NCBI GenBank assembly: GCA_034770075.1
Contig: JAVJAP010000130.1
Coordinates: forward strand, 62,001-126,000
Length of the DNA stretch: 64,000 nt
Source of the DNA: Aralia elata
Lineage: Eukaryota > Streptophyta > Magnoliopsida > Apiales > Araliaceae
Reading direction: 5' to 3'
Made by a program: the position numbers and the translations under genes. The notes beneath the pieces are model-generated. The model made no database searches, was not told the origin of the DNA, and saw only the letters and a program-made list of their open reading frames with translations. The number at the start of each line of letters is the position of its first letter. The stretch's first letter is position 1. Shown piece after piece: positions 50,326-62,818 of the stretch.

Positions 50326-50672
50326 ATGGCCCGTACACCACACGGTGATCGCGGTGGGCGTGCTGGCCGTGGGGGCCGTGGAGGTCGTGGGGGTGATGAT
50401 CAGGCCGGATCTTCAGGTATAATTACATGTTAAATGCTGAAGTCAGTATTATGATTATTTTTTATATTGTATATTGTCATGATATTCATTCACATATTGT
50501 TCTCAAATAGGTGATCGGCGTAGGCCTCCGCGGGGACTAGCACGTGGTTTGCTAGGGAATCCCCCTCAGACGCCTCATATATGCCGCGTCGGGGACCACA
50601 GGTAATTGTATTAATTGTTTGCTTCAATTGTCTCAAACAGGTATATGCCTTAGGGGCTTGATCATGTTGTAT
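50151..50672. repeat. Dispersed 28-bp direct repeat
   Basis: TATGCCTTAGGGGCTTGATC and the following ATGTTGTA occur at about 50150-50177 and again at about 50644-50671, nearly identical. One copy is between the genes, the other in TNPA intron 2. Confidence 0.85.
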
Positions 50673-53600
50673 TAATAATATATTTGCTTAGAATTTTATC
50701 ATTTAGAATTTTCATATGTATTAAACAATAAATGTATATTGTATTAATTTCACTTGCAGTATCCTTGATGCGACTCCAAGGAACACGTTGCTTGGGATCG
50801 TGTGCAACCGATTCTCGAGCGCGTGGATGAGGTGGGCAGATGTAGATGACCGCTCACGCCAGTTGATTATAGACGAATTTCGGGTAAGAAAGATTTAAAA
50901 TGTTAGTTTTCTATAATGTAATTATTAAACTTTGACATGTCAATTTATGTTGTTTGCTAATAATGTAATGTGTAATGTGCAGAGATATTATCGATTTGAG
51001 GACGGGCAGGAAGCCCATGGCTTGACTGTTCTTCGATCATATTTAGAGATGAACTGGCACAAGTGGGTCCACGACTGGAAGAAAAAGGCCCAGAGCAAGA
51101 TGGTCGATGGACAAACACTTAGAGATGTCCGGCCAGATTTTATTGGTGCTGCAGTGTGGGAGCAGATGTGCAGCATTTGGGAGGGCGCTGCGTTCCAGAA
51201 GAAGTCAGCACAGCGTACAGCGGCCCGGCAGCAGAGTCGTCTCCCACACTGCACAGGGTCTCAGTCGTACGACCTTTACAGGGAGAGACTCGAGGTTAGT
51301 CTTAAGCACCCACCATCGCGCTTAGAGTTTTGGTGGCACGCCCACCAGAAGAAAGGTGAAGGTGGTTATATCTCACCTGAGGCAGAGGGCATTGCGGTAA
51401 GTTAGTTAATTCTTTTATTTAGTATGTATTTAAAATCTTGAAATTCATTTGTATTCTTTTAACATACTGTGCTTTTTCATATATTTATGTGTTTTTTTCA
51501 GCAACGGTTCAAGGACCTTGCTGGGGCTCGGAGCAGCCAGAGAGGGGACGGTGACATAGATGAGGCGACGCGCGCTAATGAGGAGATGGAGGACTGGCTA
51601 CAGGCTACGGGGGGGCCGAAGAAAGGTAGAGTTGTTGGCATTCCCCGAGTACCAGCCTACACTTTAGTTCCTGCTGCGAGATCTCAGCGTCGCCCACCCA
51701 CCGGAGCTAGTGGTGCGAGTGGATCGGGTGTCGGCCCTTCATTATCTGACGATTTTTTTCGGCGGATCGTAGAGGGGTGCATGACGAGCAGTGTTGTACA
51801 GTCAGGCGCACCATCACGCGAGCGGATCTACCAGCTTGCTCAGGAGGTTGTCCACGGATCCATAGATCCTACCACATCTGCTGACGAGTTCATGGGTATA
51901 GTCCGTGAGGAAGCCATCCGTGTATGTGCGGTTGTCTTGGCCAACATCTTTCCTCCACATATTCGACAGGTAAAAACAATTATTAATGTATGTCCTTATT
52001 TAATTCATAGAATTTGTAATTAAATTGCTTATATAAACTGTCAAATAAATAGTTATCCGACGTATTGTTTACTTATTTCCTAACTTTTTTTAACTTAATA
52101 AAACTTAGAGCAATAGTTGAAAAAGAGACCAAAAGCCACCTCGGGCGTCAAAACGCCGCGTGGACCTAGACATAGCACCTCGTAGGTATTAGGCACGCGT
52201 TACAACTTACGGGACTCGATTCCGATATCCGGAGGCCGAGTCATCAGTCCGTTCGCCAAACTTAAGAAAACTTAGAGCAATAGTCGAAAAAGAGACCAAA
52301 ACCCGCCTCGGGCGTCAAAACAACGCGCGGACCTAGACATAGCACCTCGTAGGTATTAGGCACGCGTTACAACTTACGGGACTCGATTCCGATATCCGGA
52401 GGCCGAGTCATCAGTCCGTTCGCCTAACTTAAGAAAACTTAGAGCAATAGTCGAAAAAGAGACCAAAACCCGCCTCGGGCGTCAAAACGACGCGCGGACC
52501 TAGATATAGCACCTCGTAGGTATTAGGCACGCGTTACAACTTACGGGACTCGATTCCGATATCCGGAGGCCGAGTCATTAGTCCGTTTGCCTAACTTAAG
52601 AAAACTTAGAGCAATAGTCGAAAAAGAGACCAAAACCCGCCTCGGGCGTCAAAACAACGCGCGCACCTAGATATAGCATCTCGTAGGTATTAGGCACGCG
52701 TTATAACTTACGGGACTCGATTCCGATATCCGGAGGCCGAGTCATCAGTCCGTTCGCCTAACTTAAGAAAACTTCGAGCAATAGTCGAAAAAGAGACCAA
52801 AACCCGCCTCGGGCGTCAAAACGCCGCGCGGACCTAGACATAGCACCTCGTAGGTATTAGGCACGCGTTACAACTTACGGGACTCGATTCCGATATCCGG
52901 AGGCCGAGTCATCAGTCCGTTCGCCTAACTTAAGAAAACTTAGAGCAATAGTCGAAAAAGAGACCAAAACCCGCCTCGGGCGTCAAAACGACGCGCGGAC
53001 CTAGACATAGCACCTCGCAGGTATTAGGCACGCGTTACAACTTACGGGACTCGATTCCGATATCCGGAGGCCGAGTCATCAGTCCGTTTGCCTAACTTAA
53101 GAAAACTTAGAGCAATAGTCGAAAAAGAGACCAAAACCCGCCTCGGGCGTCAAAACGACGCGCGGACCTAGACATAGCACCTCGTAGGTATTAGGCACGC
53201 GTTACAACTTACGGGACTCGATTCCGATATCCGGAGGCCGAGTCATCAGTCCGTTCGCCTAACTTAAGAAAACTTAGTGCAATAGTCGAAAAAGAGACCA
53301 AAACCCGCCTCGGGCGTCAAAACGACGCGCGGACCTAGACATAGCACCTCGTAGGTATTAGGCACGCGTTACAACTTACGGGACTCGATTCCGATATCCG
53401 GAGGCCGAGTCATCAGTCCGTTCGCCTAACTTAAGAAAACTTAGAGCAATAGTCGAAAAAGAGACCAAAACCCGCCTCGGGCGTCAAAACAACGCGCGGA
53501 CCTAGACATAGCACCTCGTAGGTATTAGGCACGCGTTACAACTTACGGGACTCGATTCCGATATCCGGAGGCCGAGTCATCAGTCCGTTCGCCTAACTTA

Positions 53601-53866
53601 AGAAAACTTAAAGAACACAAACTAAACTAATTTAAATATGCTCTCTTTTCGACTTCGTTATTAATATTTTAATTTTGTAGGGTCTTGTTGATGAGACTCG
53701 TGGGGGTGGAGGCAGCGGCACAGGCGATGACCGTGGAGGAGATGGTGATGACCGCCGAGCTGATGAGATGATGGAAGGTGGGACCGGCGCTGGGACTGGC
53801 GATGGGACCGGACGTACGATAGATGGCAGCGATGATGGTACTGGCACTCCTGATCTGGGGCTGTAG
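50326..53866 (+). CDS. TNPA-like CACTA protein (Transposase_24 family), six exons, apparently intact
   Basis: Exons 50326-50416, 50511-50601, 50760-50883, 50983-51396, 51502-51969 and 53681-53866 have GT-AG borders, keep phase and contain no stop, giving 457 residues. The N-terminus is Arg/Gly-rich (GGRAGRGGRGGRGG). The middle (LGIVCNRFSSAWMRWADVDD, RYYRFEDG, VWEQMCSIWE, HPPSRLEFWWHAHQKKGEGG) matches the plant Ptta/En/Spm Transposase_24 family. The C-terminus is Gly/Asp-rich. In En/Spm the TNPA-type protein binds subterminal repeats and assists the TNPD transposase; here the expected sites are the GCCGTCG repeats at both ends. Intron 5 (1.7 kb) is mostly a 167-bp tandem array. The exon model is inferred from frames and splice consensus only; the start ATG is the first in a leader opening directly into the RGG-type tail. 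Confidence 0.82.
52101..53603. repeat. Nine tandem copies of a 167-bp satellite-like unit in TNPA intron 5
   Basis: The phrase AAACTTAGAGCAATAG recurs at 52101, 52268, 52435, 52602, 52769, 52936, 53103, 53270 and 53437, always 167 bases apart, ending at 53603. Units differ by only a few bases. They are GC-richer than the surroundings (CCGCCTCGGGCGTCAAAACG, GATTCCGATATCCGGAGGCC) and have no open frame. The array fills most of the last intron. Confidence 0.97.
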
Positions 53867-54089
53867 TTAGTTTATGTTATTATTTTGACTTTCATGTATA
53901 AACTTATACAGTTTTTGAGTTGTACAAACTACAGTTTTGTATATACTTAGGTTGATGGTTTATGTATGTAACTATTTGATTGTTATTGATATTCGTTTGT
54001 GAAAAAATATTTGTTTTTCATTAGTTTATAACAGGTACAATTATGTATATGTAACTGAACAGGGGAATTTATAATTTGTAAATTTTTTT

Positions 54090-54425
54090 TTTAAAACAGG
54101 TCATTGCCGACGGCATACAAGTCATTGCCGACGGCAGATCCCCGTCGACAATGCTTCGTTAATAATCCTTGTATACTCATTACCGACGGACGTGCCGTCG
54201 CCCAACGCCGTCACCAATGACTCATTACCGACGGACGACCGTCGCCAATGAGGCCGTCGCCAATGACCGTATTATCGACGGTGGCCGACGGGAGACAGGG
54301 GCGACGACCCCTGGGGCGACGGGAATGGCGACGGGCGTATGCTGTCGAGAATGACCCATTGGCGACGGCAGTGAGGTCATTTGCGACGGGAGTGGCCGTC
54401 GACAATGACCTTTTTTTTTGTAGTG
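54090..54425. repeat. CACTA-2 right subterminal repeats
   Basis: Repeats of CATTGCCGACGGC, GCCGTCGCCAATGA and GGCGACGGG strings, the same motif as the left end, running to the TIR. Open frames on both strands here are repeat artefacts. Confidence 0.88.
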
Positions 54426-57400
54426 ACCTAAGTGCGAATATTGGTCTAGCACGTTAATATTTATAATCGCCATCACATCATTGCACGGAGTGCAAATCGT
54501 GACTACATTTACTTACAATAACACATTATTGCACGGGGTGCAATTTATACCATCAATTGCCCAAAATATTTGATAAGGCGTCATTACTCTATCACAATTC
54601 AAGAATTATTACAATTCACATCTTCATCAATAATATTTCCGAATGGAAAAGCTCATCTCATGCCATCTTAGGAATTTCACGTAACTGATGAAATTCAAAC
54701 ATCAAAATATGCATAACTTTGCAATTTAGCAAAACTTGAACATCTAATACAATTATTAAAGAAATTGCACACGTTTAGCATCCACAAAATATATATAGAC
54801 ATTTCGTAACTTGAACTTTACATCACATAGCCTTCATAAGAAAATTATCATATGAAGTTAGAAAACTTGCTCAAATATAAATATTGAGTAAGTTAGGAAA
54901 CTTGCCTTATGCGCTGCTTACAACTTACGCTATATTGCTCTTCAAATAGCCTACACAATATCATTTATAAAAATATACCAATTAGCCAAATATAGACTTC
55001 ATATTGGTTTACATACTAGAATAATAACTTTCATCTCAAGTTGTTCGGGTTTTACAAATTAATAAACGCGATAAAGACTAAACATCTCTCGGTGTCGCGT
55101 CGTTCGGAAACGTTACGACCCTCATCATTATCCGTACCTATTGGTTTATATTAACCACATTTCATATCTTGGAATATTAGTTTCATTAGACTCGAAACAC
55201 TTTTTAAGTGCGCTAACACTTTACGCGACGTTTCGACGTTTATACGTCACATGCCTAATTCGCCTCCTTCGCACAAGCTTAGTATGCTCATACACTTATC
55301 TAATTCATCAATGATTAATGTTAAGTATCATAATAAATTATAATAACCATGTTATGAAAGTTAGAACATCACTTTACAGGGTCGAGGGGATTACGTGTGC
55401 AAATGCGCGAGCCCGACGCCCTCCGATTGACCCCAATTACGCATCAGTCCTATAAATGGCTAATTTAGGCCATGATACAGACCTCAAATCGAAAAACTTA
55501 AAGAACGAAAGTTGTAGGTCTACTCTTCCTCTTTCCGAATCATCTTGAATCACATCAATCCTAGTTCGGATGAGAAAGTTATGCCTATTTTACTACAGGA
55601 GGTCAAAACAATCCATTCGGGCACGTCTGCGCCTGACACGTGTCCGGCGCAGCTGCGCCCAATTTGGTCTTATGAACGGCACAGCTGCGCCATTCATACA
55701 GCCCAGAATATGCAGAAATCGCCAGACGCAAAAATCCGACCTCTTCCCACTCCGATCTCCATAACTTCTTCTATACACGTTCAAATTGATCCATTTCGGA
55801 CTCTATGGACTCCTAATTTATGGGACTACAATATACCAAAAATTTAGAGCTATCCATTAACATTAACATGTCCAAATATTTGGCTAAAATATCAATTTGT
55901 GCTCTGTTTTAAGTGTTCTTGGTGTTCTTCACTAAAATCAACACCAAATCTTTGTTTTTAGGTCTTTTTAATCCGTTCCAGTTGGGTTAGCTTCGTAACC
56001 CATGGAAATACAATCCCATAACATCAAACATATTATACCAACATGGAATCTAAGTTTCAAATCCTCTAAAATTCGTCCGAAGGTCCAAAGTCCAAAAATG
56101 TTCATGTTTTTCATCCTTTATACCAAGGTTCGGACCATTCTTCGTTTTTATTCCACTTTAATGCTGTTAATAGCTTGCAAGGTGTCTTGGCAACATTATT
56201 AAGCAACCACAACCAACAATAACAACCAACAATTTCCAGAAAAATTAAAACCCATCAAGAAAGCTTTAAAAACTCTAAAACTCAACAACGGAGGAAATGA
56301 GCTTGAGGTTAGGATTTTACCTCTTGAATGATTTCTCCTAGATGATATTGAGTCTACTGGTGACTCTTCTTCTTCCTCTAGCTTCCTCTTGCTTCTCTTC
56401 TCTTCCTTCTTCTCTTCTCTTCTCCTCCCGAACCTATTTCTCTTCTTTTCTTCTTTCTTGCAACTCTCTCTCTCTATGTATACAATATTATCTTTCCATA
56501 CTTACAGCATGAACAAAACTTGATGCTAGGGAGATGGAGATGAGGAGTGCAAAGCTTAGGAGAAAATGAGAAGGAATAAGAGACTTTGGGAGTGGGTGGC
56601 TTCGGTAGAATGAATGGGTGGAGCATTTGGGAGGATTGTTGCATGCCTTTGGTTTTTCAAGGCTTAGTACTTAGCAATTTCATTCCATCCCGAACACTCC
56701 CTCCTATACTCCCCTCTCATTGGTCCAAAGGGGTTTGGTTGTCTAGTATTCGGATGACACACAATTAATAATACCCGAATATTTCCACTTTGTACCAAAT
56801 CTGCTTAATAACTCTGCCCAAAAATTAAAATAGGTACTCCCATAAAATATTGGGACGCATAAAAATAATAATTATGGGATTTATTCATTTATTCGGAACA
56901 CCCATATAATACATTTCAGATACAAAATAAATCTCGTTCGGGCTCAAATAAAATTTTCGACGGTTGGAAAAATTATTTCTTCGCGTACACGTCTTAACGA
57001 AATTAACAAAAATCGAACAAGACAAAAAATAATTTGAGCGTGAATAGTGCCTCGGGAAACGTGCCCCGTGAATAGTAATTTTGCGATTTTTCGCGAAATC
57101 AATTATTCACTCCTACGGTTCAACAACGCATAAAAATTCATACATTCACATCATCTAGGTTATAAAATAACCTTAAAGCACATCATATAAAAATAAAAAT
57201 TTAATATATTCCATAATATTAATAAACCCAAATTACAAGGGTGCTCTCGATTTGTGATAGTTACATTCTTCCTCATATACAATTATACACTTCGTCAGTT
57301 AGCCCATACTAATTAAATTAATTAGCTTTGACTAACTATTAGACCTCATCTCATCGCTTAATCTATAATAAATATATAATACACATATATTTATTCACTT

Positions 57401-57532
57401 ATCACATAACTCACATAAATATATACATAACACATGTATATTTTACATTCAACCATCTATATTTCGTAATAAGAATTTTATTTATTAAATTCTTATTATA
57501 AATATCCTTCTAGAAAAATCCGGGTTGTTACA
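54426..57532 (-). repeat. Solo Gypsy LTR, right part
   Basis: 3.1 kb of LTR without genes, from the right ACC duplication to TTGTTACA at 57532. It contains GC-rich copies of GGC(G/A)CAGCTGCGCC (about 55648 and 55678), a CT-rich stretch at 56350-56475, and frames that are non-coding by lack of any family motif. Confidence 0.8.
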
Positions 57533-57616
57533 AGAACTCTCGTCATATAATTTACTAATGATACTAAAGTATTTTAATACTTCATTCAAGAATAGCTGAT
57601 ATATTAAACATCTAAC

Positions 57617-60600
57617 CTTTCCAATTTTCTCATTTAAAACAAACCATCTCCTACTCCACCCATTTGTTTTTGCGTTCTTCTTCAATAAGAATCCTGCCAA
57701 GATAGAAAGAAAAACCTAAGTAAAAGATAGGGTACCCACACATATGAAAAAGAAATTTCATCCTTAAAAGCTACAGAAACCAATTGTCATATGTAATTCA
57801 ATAAGACAACCAAATACTTCTACCTGAGGGTAGATAATGCAAAGTCCCAAGACTCCCAACCAGACAGAGAATTTACAAGACGGTACAGAGCTATCATGCC
57901 TATTATTTCTTTCAGAGTAGAATCAAATTATTGGGTCCGATACTATATGGGTGAATTGGGAAGCCAACCAACAATGTCAGGAACTATCAAGTGTTCAATA
58001 AGAGTAAGTGATTAATTTTCTACTTTACATGTATTTCAAACCATAAGATCTATATTCTACTGCTTCCCCATACTAAAGAAAGCCAGTGGGCAATTACAAG
58101 TTCAGGTTGCTGATTTGTATGTCTTGCCTCTATCTGGTGCAGCTCAAAAATGTCAAAAACTATAAGTGTTCAGAAAAAAAATTCGACCATCAAATGGTTA
58201 ATTTTCTATTTGCCATGTATCTCAAACCATAAGGTCTCTATTCTTTTGCTGCCATAAAATCGACAAATCCAATGTGAACAGACAATAAAGGTTGTTCATG
58301 TAAGCCTTGCCTCTCTTTAGCGCACTCCCAAAGATGGTTTTGACAGGAGAAGAATATAATCTTATGGGTAAGATCAGGCAGGAGGAATTCCGGCCCAAAT
58401 ACTTGCCATCCAGAGTTTTTTGTCAGTTTTATTTTTATATATAAAAGAAAGAATGTATATTAGAATAAAGAGTACAAATAGAGACTCATATGAGAGCTCT
58501 TGATATTCATAAGATTCACTCCATATAAAATAAACCTTAGCCATGATAAACCAAAACCCACACAACACCAAGAGTTTCCTTCCAGATCAAATGAACATAC
58601 AAATAGTAGTAATACTTAGATCTCAAAGTTGATAGATTACAGAAACGATAGAATCTTTAGAAAGCAATAAGTGAAGCTCATATAATCCAATCGAATAGAG
58701 AAAATTACTTCATTATAGGTCAACTTAGAACATTCAAAACTACCTAGACAATATAACCAATGAGAAATCTAAACTAAACTAAACTAAAATATAAGTTTAA
58801 TCTCAAAACTCGTGGAAAATTCAACTCAGATATATGCCAAAACTCACACACACATATATATATATATATATCATAATTAATTAGAAACCTGCTGTTATCT
58901 CCCCTTCAGGGCCTGCAGTCTTCAAGGTTGGTCCCTCCTGCGCATCCTTTTCTGACTAACCGGATTTATCCTGCAACGATCTTAAGGTTCCCCCAGTTTG
59001 TTGTTGGCCTCCTGTTTGAGTACTAGTCGCCTAAATTAGACCACAGAGAAGTAATGAATTTAACGTACATATACAAGTAAATCTTTTTGAAAATGAATCA
59101 CTGATAGAGAGAAGTGAACCTCTAGCTTGAATAAAAAATACCGAGTTACACAAAGATAAAGCTTAAGATTAAGCAAAATGTGGTGTGCCCTATTCAATAT
59201 GGATCGTTCTGCATCAACTCCCTTTTTGGAAGATCGATTTTTTAACTCGTCCTCACGCCTCTGCCTATCCATCCTGGTAATGTTTTCACCATTTTAATAG
59301 GGAGAAATCAGAAGATCATTTCTATCTAAGAGTCTGAAACTAGAAAATTAGCAAAAACCGATGATAAAATTGAATGGGAAAATACTGCCACAACAAACAA
59401 ATCACAGGAATTCCATTCCAACAATTAGCTGCTGAAGGGAATGCTTAATTCTTACTTCTTAGGTGTCCAAGAATACAACAAATTGTCCCCATAAGAAATA
59501 AAAAATAATTGTCCAATTATTGTGCCTACCTCCTCTGAAACAGACGAATAAAGTGTTGTGGCGGGACAAAAGCACACTCCATATCAACAAGTGCAACTAC
59601 CATGTTCTTAGATTCATTTTTAAACCCATCAAGCATTGTAGTCGCAATTTCCACGACCTAGTTATTTGATACACCAATCAAATTTTGACATAATACAGTA
59701 TGTAAACTTAATGCTGCCAATATAATACAAAGATTATGTAGCATGAAGCTGTAAGATATTGTTACCTCTCTCTTAAAAGGAGGATATCTTCCAAGCCCTG
59801 GGGTAGCATTTGCAGAAGCTGAAACTATATCCATAAGTACATGATGCACCTATTTTTGGTGGCCCATCCACAGTAGTTAGCATAGTTGAAGTACGATGTA
59901 TAGTGGAAAGGAAATGACAACTATAAATGCATAACATATTTAATAATAGGGTCTGCATGCGCTAAGAAGTTCCTAGACAAAAATGATCCGCAGTCCCACT
60001 TTGCAAGTTGTACTTTATGCATAAATAGTTGTGCTCTTTTACATTTTGTTCAACTATTAACGCACACGAAGTACAAGATTGTCGACTCTTTTTTTTTCAA
60101 GGGACTGTAATCCCCCGGTTTCTCTGAATAAGATGTACAATCAAGTGTGGCTGATCTCAATAGCAAATCACTTGTTGAATTTTCATCAAACAACTTTGTG
60201 ACGTGCAGACAAGCTATTCAAACTTCTTGAAAGTCAAACTCAAGGAAATTATAAGATGGAAAAGGTTCTCTAGACCAAAATGCTTTTAGCACACAGTAAA
60301 ATTTGGTGCCCTCTCTACATCATATAACTTTTCCAAGTGTAAGCAAGCTAATGGGAATCATGTCATCAAAGTAATTGATCAATGTGAAGAAAAGAGCAAT
60401 ATGGCTAAGAACATAGTCACAAACATTGGACAGGACAAGTATTTGCTTTTTTATAAATGACACGAGAAGAGTATAACCTGAACATATAATGGAACTATGT
60501 CCAAACCAGGATGAAAGAACAGAGAAAATTATGAAGCCGAAGGATCTCCATAGCCTCTATTTCTCTACACCATTTAACATCTTGTTTATAAGGACCATTC

Positions 60601-61012
60601 AGTCCACTTCCTATTTCCTAAGATCTAAACACTGGATGATCCAAAGACTCCGGCACATAATTAAGAAGTGAAAAGAGATGAAGTTAGAAACGTCAACTCC
60701 CAAGCTGGCTTTAATAGGAGTAACCAACACAAAAAAAATGGCTTAACAAGCATGCATATGAATAAACTAACTTGCCAAAAAAAAAATAATGGTTGAACTA
60801 GAAAGTAGAAATATCAGTAAGGAAATGCAATGGAACTTAAAAGCAGAAATATCATCATATTAATGTGAAAGAAGTTTACCACAAAGGTTTACCTCATCAA
60901 CACAAAGGCGTGATGGTTCTTTAGCCAGATCTAAAACGCCCTTTATTAAAGACCTTAATCATTTTTCAGGAGATATAAGGTAAGGCTGATAACCATCTGC
61001 TTCTAGAACCAC
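57617..61012 (-). pseudogene. Captured multi-exon fragment of dynamin-related protein DRP2
   Basis: Minus-strand exons: 61012-60893 (VVLEADGYQPYLISPEK, TGA, LRSLIKGVLDLAKEPSRLCV), 59849-59766 (HHVLMDIVSASANATPGLGR), 59657-59530 (MVVALVDMECAFVPPQHFIR), 59273 to about 59195 (MDRQRREDELKNRSSKKGVD), 59030-58889 (TQTGGQQQTGGTLRSLQDKS, TAG, EGPTLKTAGPEGEI) and 57693-57617 (FLLKKNAKTNGWSRRWFVLN). This is the stalk/middle domain through the start of the PH domain of plant DRP2 (ADL6) dynamins, GTPases acting in clathrin vesicle budding. The GTPase and C-terminal parts are absent, two nonsense codons are present and introns are retained. The last exon ends about 80 bases from the solo LTR insertion. 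Confidence 0.92.
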
Positions 61013-61239
61013 CTGATAGCAACATACATGACTTGAGGATTGGAGAGCATTAAGAGTATGATTGGGTCACGAGGGTGGCGCATAACATCTAGGCCAACAA
61101 CAGGATGATGCAGCGAAAACTTTCCCAAGGGGAAAAGGAAATCCATGGCGCATAAACGTTCAAAATCTTTTTCTTTGAAGGTAATGCCTTCGAGTTTAAC
61201 CTCAAAGCGATTCGTTTTCAGGAACATAATACTGGCCAT
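61013..61239 (-). pseudogene. Exon-like segment upstream of DRP2 fragment, unrecognised
   Basis: A minus-strand frame from Met at 61239 (MASIMFLKTNRFEVKLEGIT, then PLGKFSLHHPVVGLDVMRHP) runs into the first DRP2 exon, but in a different frame from DRP2. The composition looks exonic, and I do not recognise the family with confidence. VVGLDV followed by a charged stretch is reminiscent of DEDD-type (WRN-like) exonuclease starts, but this is weak. It may be another captured gene piece joined to DRP2. Confidence 0.35.
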
Positions 61240-62818
61240 CCTAAGCTTGAAAGATTTGTTTTGGCAATGAGTTCAATTAGCTTTGATTAGGCTGAAGCTT
61301 TTGGGAGATATCTACGTTGCTAAAGAGAAAACAAGAATTGAAAACAAATTCACCCAAATTCTTGACCACAGTTTTTCACCCCCACAGGGTACAAGTCCCA
61401 GAAGGTTTGTGGCTTGGAATACTAATCGGACACAATATACAGAAAATAATAAGATCTGGTGGTTCTTCATAATTGTAGCCTATTCAAAAGGGGTTCCATA
61501 TAAACTTACACTAACAATATACAAAACCGCTTTTACCTATATTTGGTGTACGTGGGAAAAAAAGTTTATCCAGAGACACCAATATCTGATGTGCACAGAA
61601 AAATGATTTTATCCACACAAAAAGAAATCCTAATGGCAGTCTTACAAAACAAACTCTTATAATTAATTAATTATTATTATTATTAAAGCAATCCCACATT
61701 ATGTGCAAGAGAAACTAACACAAAGTGTTTGTTTTTTCATAGTTTATCAAAATCCCAACGGCAATGGCAGTCCTACAAAACAAACACGTTTTTCAACATG
61801 ATGATAACAAAAGACTACAATGTTAAAAAGTTTAAAAACTTATACAAATTTTGAAATATTGAGTAATCTGATAATACTTCTTAATCCATTGGCCTTTTTC
61901 AACCGTTTCACATCATAGATAACTAACTATATTATCAATTTATCATAGTAGTAAAGATCATTTGAGGTGTTAATATATTAGTAATAGTATGAAATTGTCT
62001 TATTATCATTTATTTAAATCTCATCTGTGATTTTTTTTTATAAAAAAAACACATTTTCGATTGTCATACTTATAAATAATTATATACATGAACATACTAT
62101 AAAGACAGAACACAAACTGAAGAAAGAAGGGTCTTCATAGACTATGCATTCAAAATAAAGATGTTAGATTTGTGAATATACCAACAAGTTCAGAATGAAA
62201 TTTATTTATAGCAAATTAATAATAGGTATGCATATATCTATCACAAATGCTTCACTACCCATCATATGTATAGGCGTATAGCTCAGTGTGTGTATATGCA
62301 AGAAGGCAAAGTGAGTAAGTAAAAGATCAAGAAGAAACCACTAAAGAAACAATCAAAACCTAAAACTCCAACCCCTAAACCAACAGATTGACACATTATT
62401 CAGCATCAAGCAACAAAGAAATTGTAAGTACAATAGCTACACCAATCTTGATAAGCTTGAACATATGGAAAGAACACAAACTGTAAATAGTCACAAAAAA
62501 CAGATTGTGATGAAAACAAAAATGGTGAGATTTCAACAAAAACAAACAGTATAAATTGAACAATTGACTAAATATATTACAATATGTTCAATGGAGAGAA
62601 CAAACACAAATTAGTGGAAACGCACAAATTGTTGAAGTACATGTATACGTATATATCAAAGGAAAAAGATCAATTGAAAGGAGAAGATTCTGAATTTCAT
62701 TAAAATACTTCAATTACAACTTGTAAACCGCTACAACAAGACTAAACTGACATACAGAAACCCTAACACCCCTTTACACTAAAACCCTAACCAACCAGAT
62801 AGACTAATCCACTCACAA
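61240..62818. other. CACTA-3 interior, no genes recognised
   Basis: AT-rich DNA between the DRP2-side cargo and the histone fragment. The plus-strand frame at 61283-61606 has no recognisable domain. Confidence 0.45.

Larger units (their letters stand above)
44394..54425 (+). mobile_element. CACTA-2, transposase-bearing CACTA (En/Spm) element
   Basis: Terminal inverted repeats start CACTACAAAAAAACAGATCA on the left and, inverted, CACTACAAAAAAAAAGGTCA on the right, flanked by ACC. Length 10,032 bp. Both ends carry GCCGTCG/GGCGACGG subterminal repeats. It encodes a TNPD-type transposase (three nonsense codons) and an apparently intact TNPA-like protein, both on the plus strand, the usual two-gene plan of En/Spm elements. 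It is inserted in the solo Gypsy LTR, itself inside CACTA-3. Confidence 0.95.
43816..57532 (-). mobile_element. Solo LTR of a Gypsy (Tekay-like) element, split by CACTA-2
   Basis: Begins TGTAACGCCCCCAAAATTCG and ends AAATCCGGGTTGTTACA, flanked by AGAAC on both sides (43811-43815 and 57533-57537). With CACTA-2 and one ACC copy removed it is about 3.68 kb. It has no primer site, gag or pol, so it is a solo LTR left by recombination between two LTRs. Similar termini, similar length and a shared internal phrase (TTAGGATTTTA) link it to the Gypsy LTR at 12684-26447, giving minus orientation. The part at 54426-57532 has no genes; GC-rich copies of GGCGCAGCTGCGCC lie at about 55648 and 55678. Confidence 0.88.

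Noticed and set aside
52101..53603. CRISPR-like or centromeric array
   Set aside because: Units are contiguous 167-bp tandem copies without unique spacers, so not CRISPR. A centromeric identity cannot be claimed because the array is only nine copies inside a transposon intron.
54169..54476. Several ORFs on both strands at the CACTA-2 right end
   Set aside because: They are GCCGTCG subterminal repeats read as protein; the frames at 44323-44645 are the same case.
43816..57532. Full-length Gypsy element around CACTA-2
   Set aside because: TGTAAC...TTACA is flanked directly by AGAAC with no primer site, gag or pol, so it is a solo LTR.
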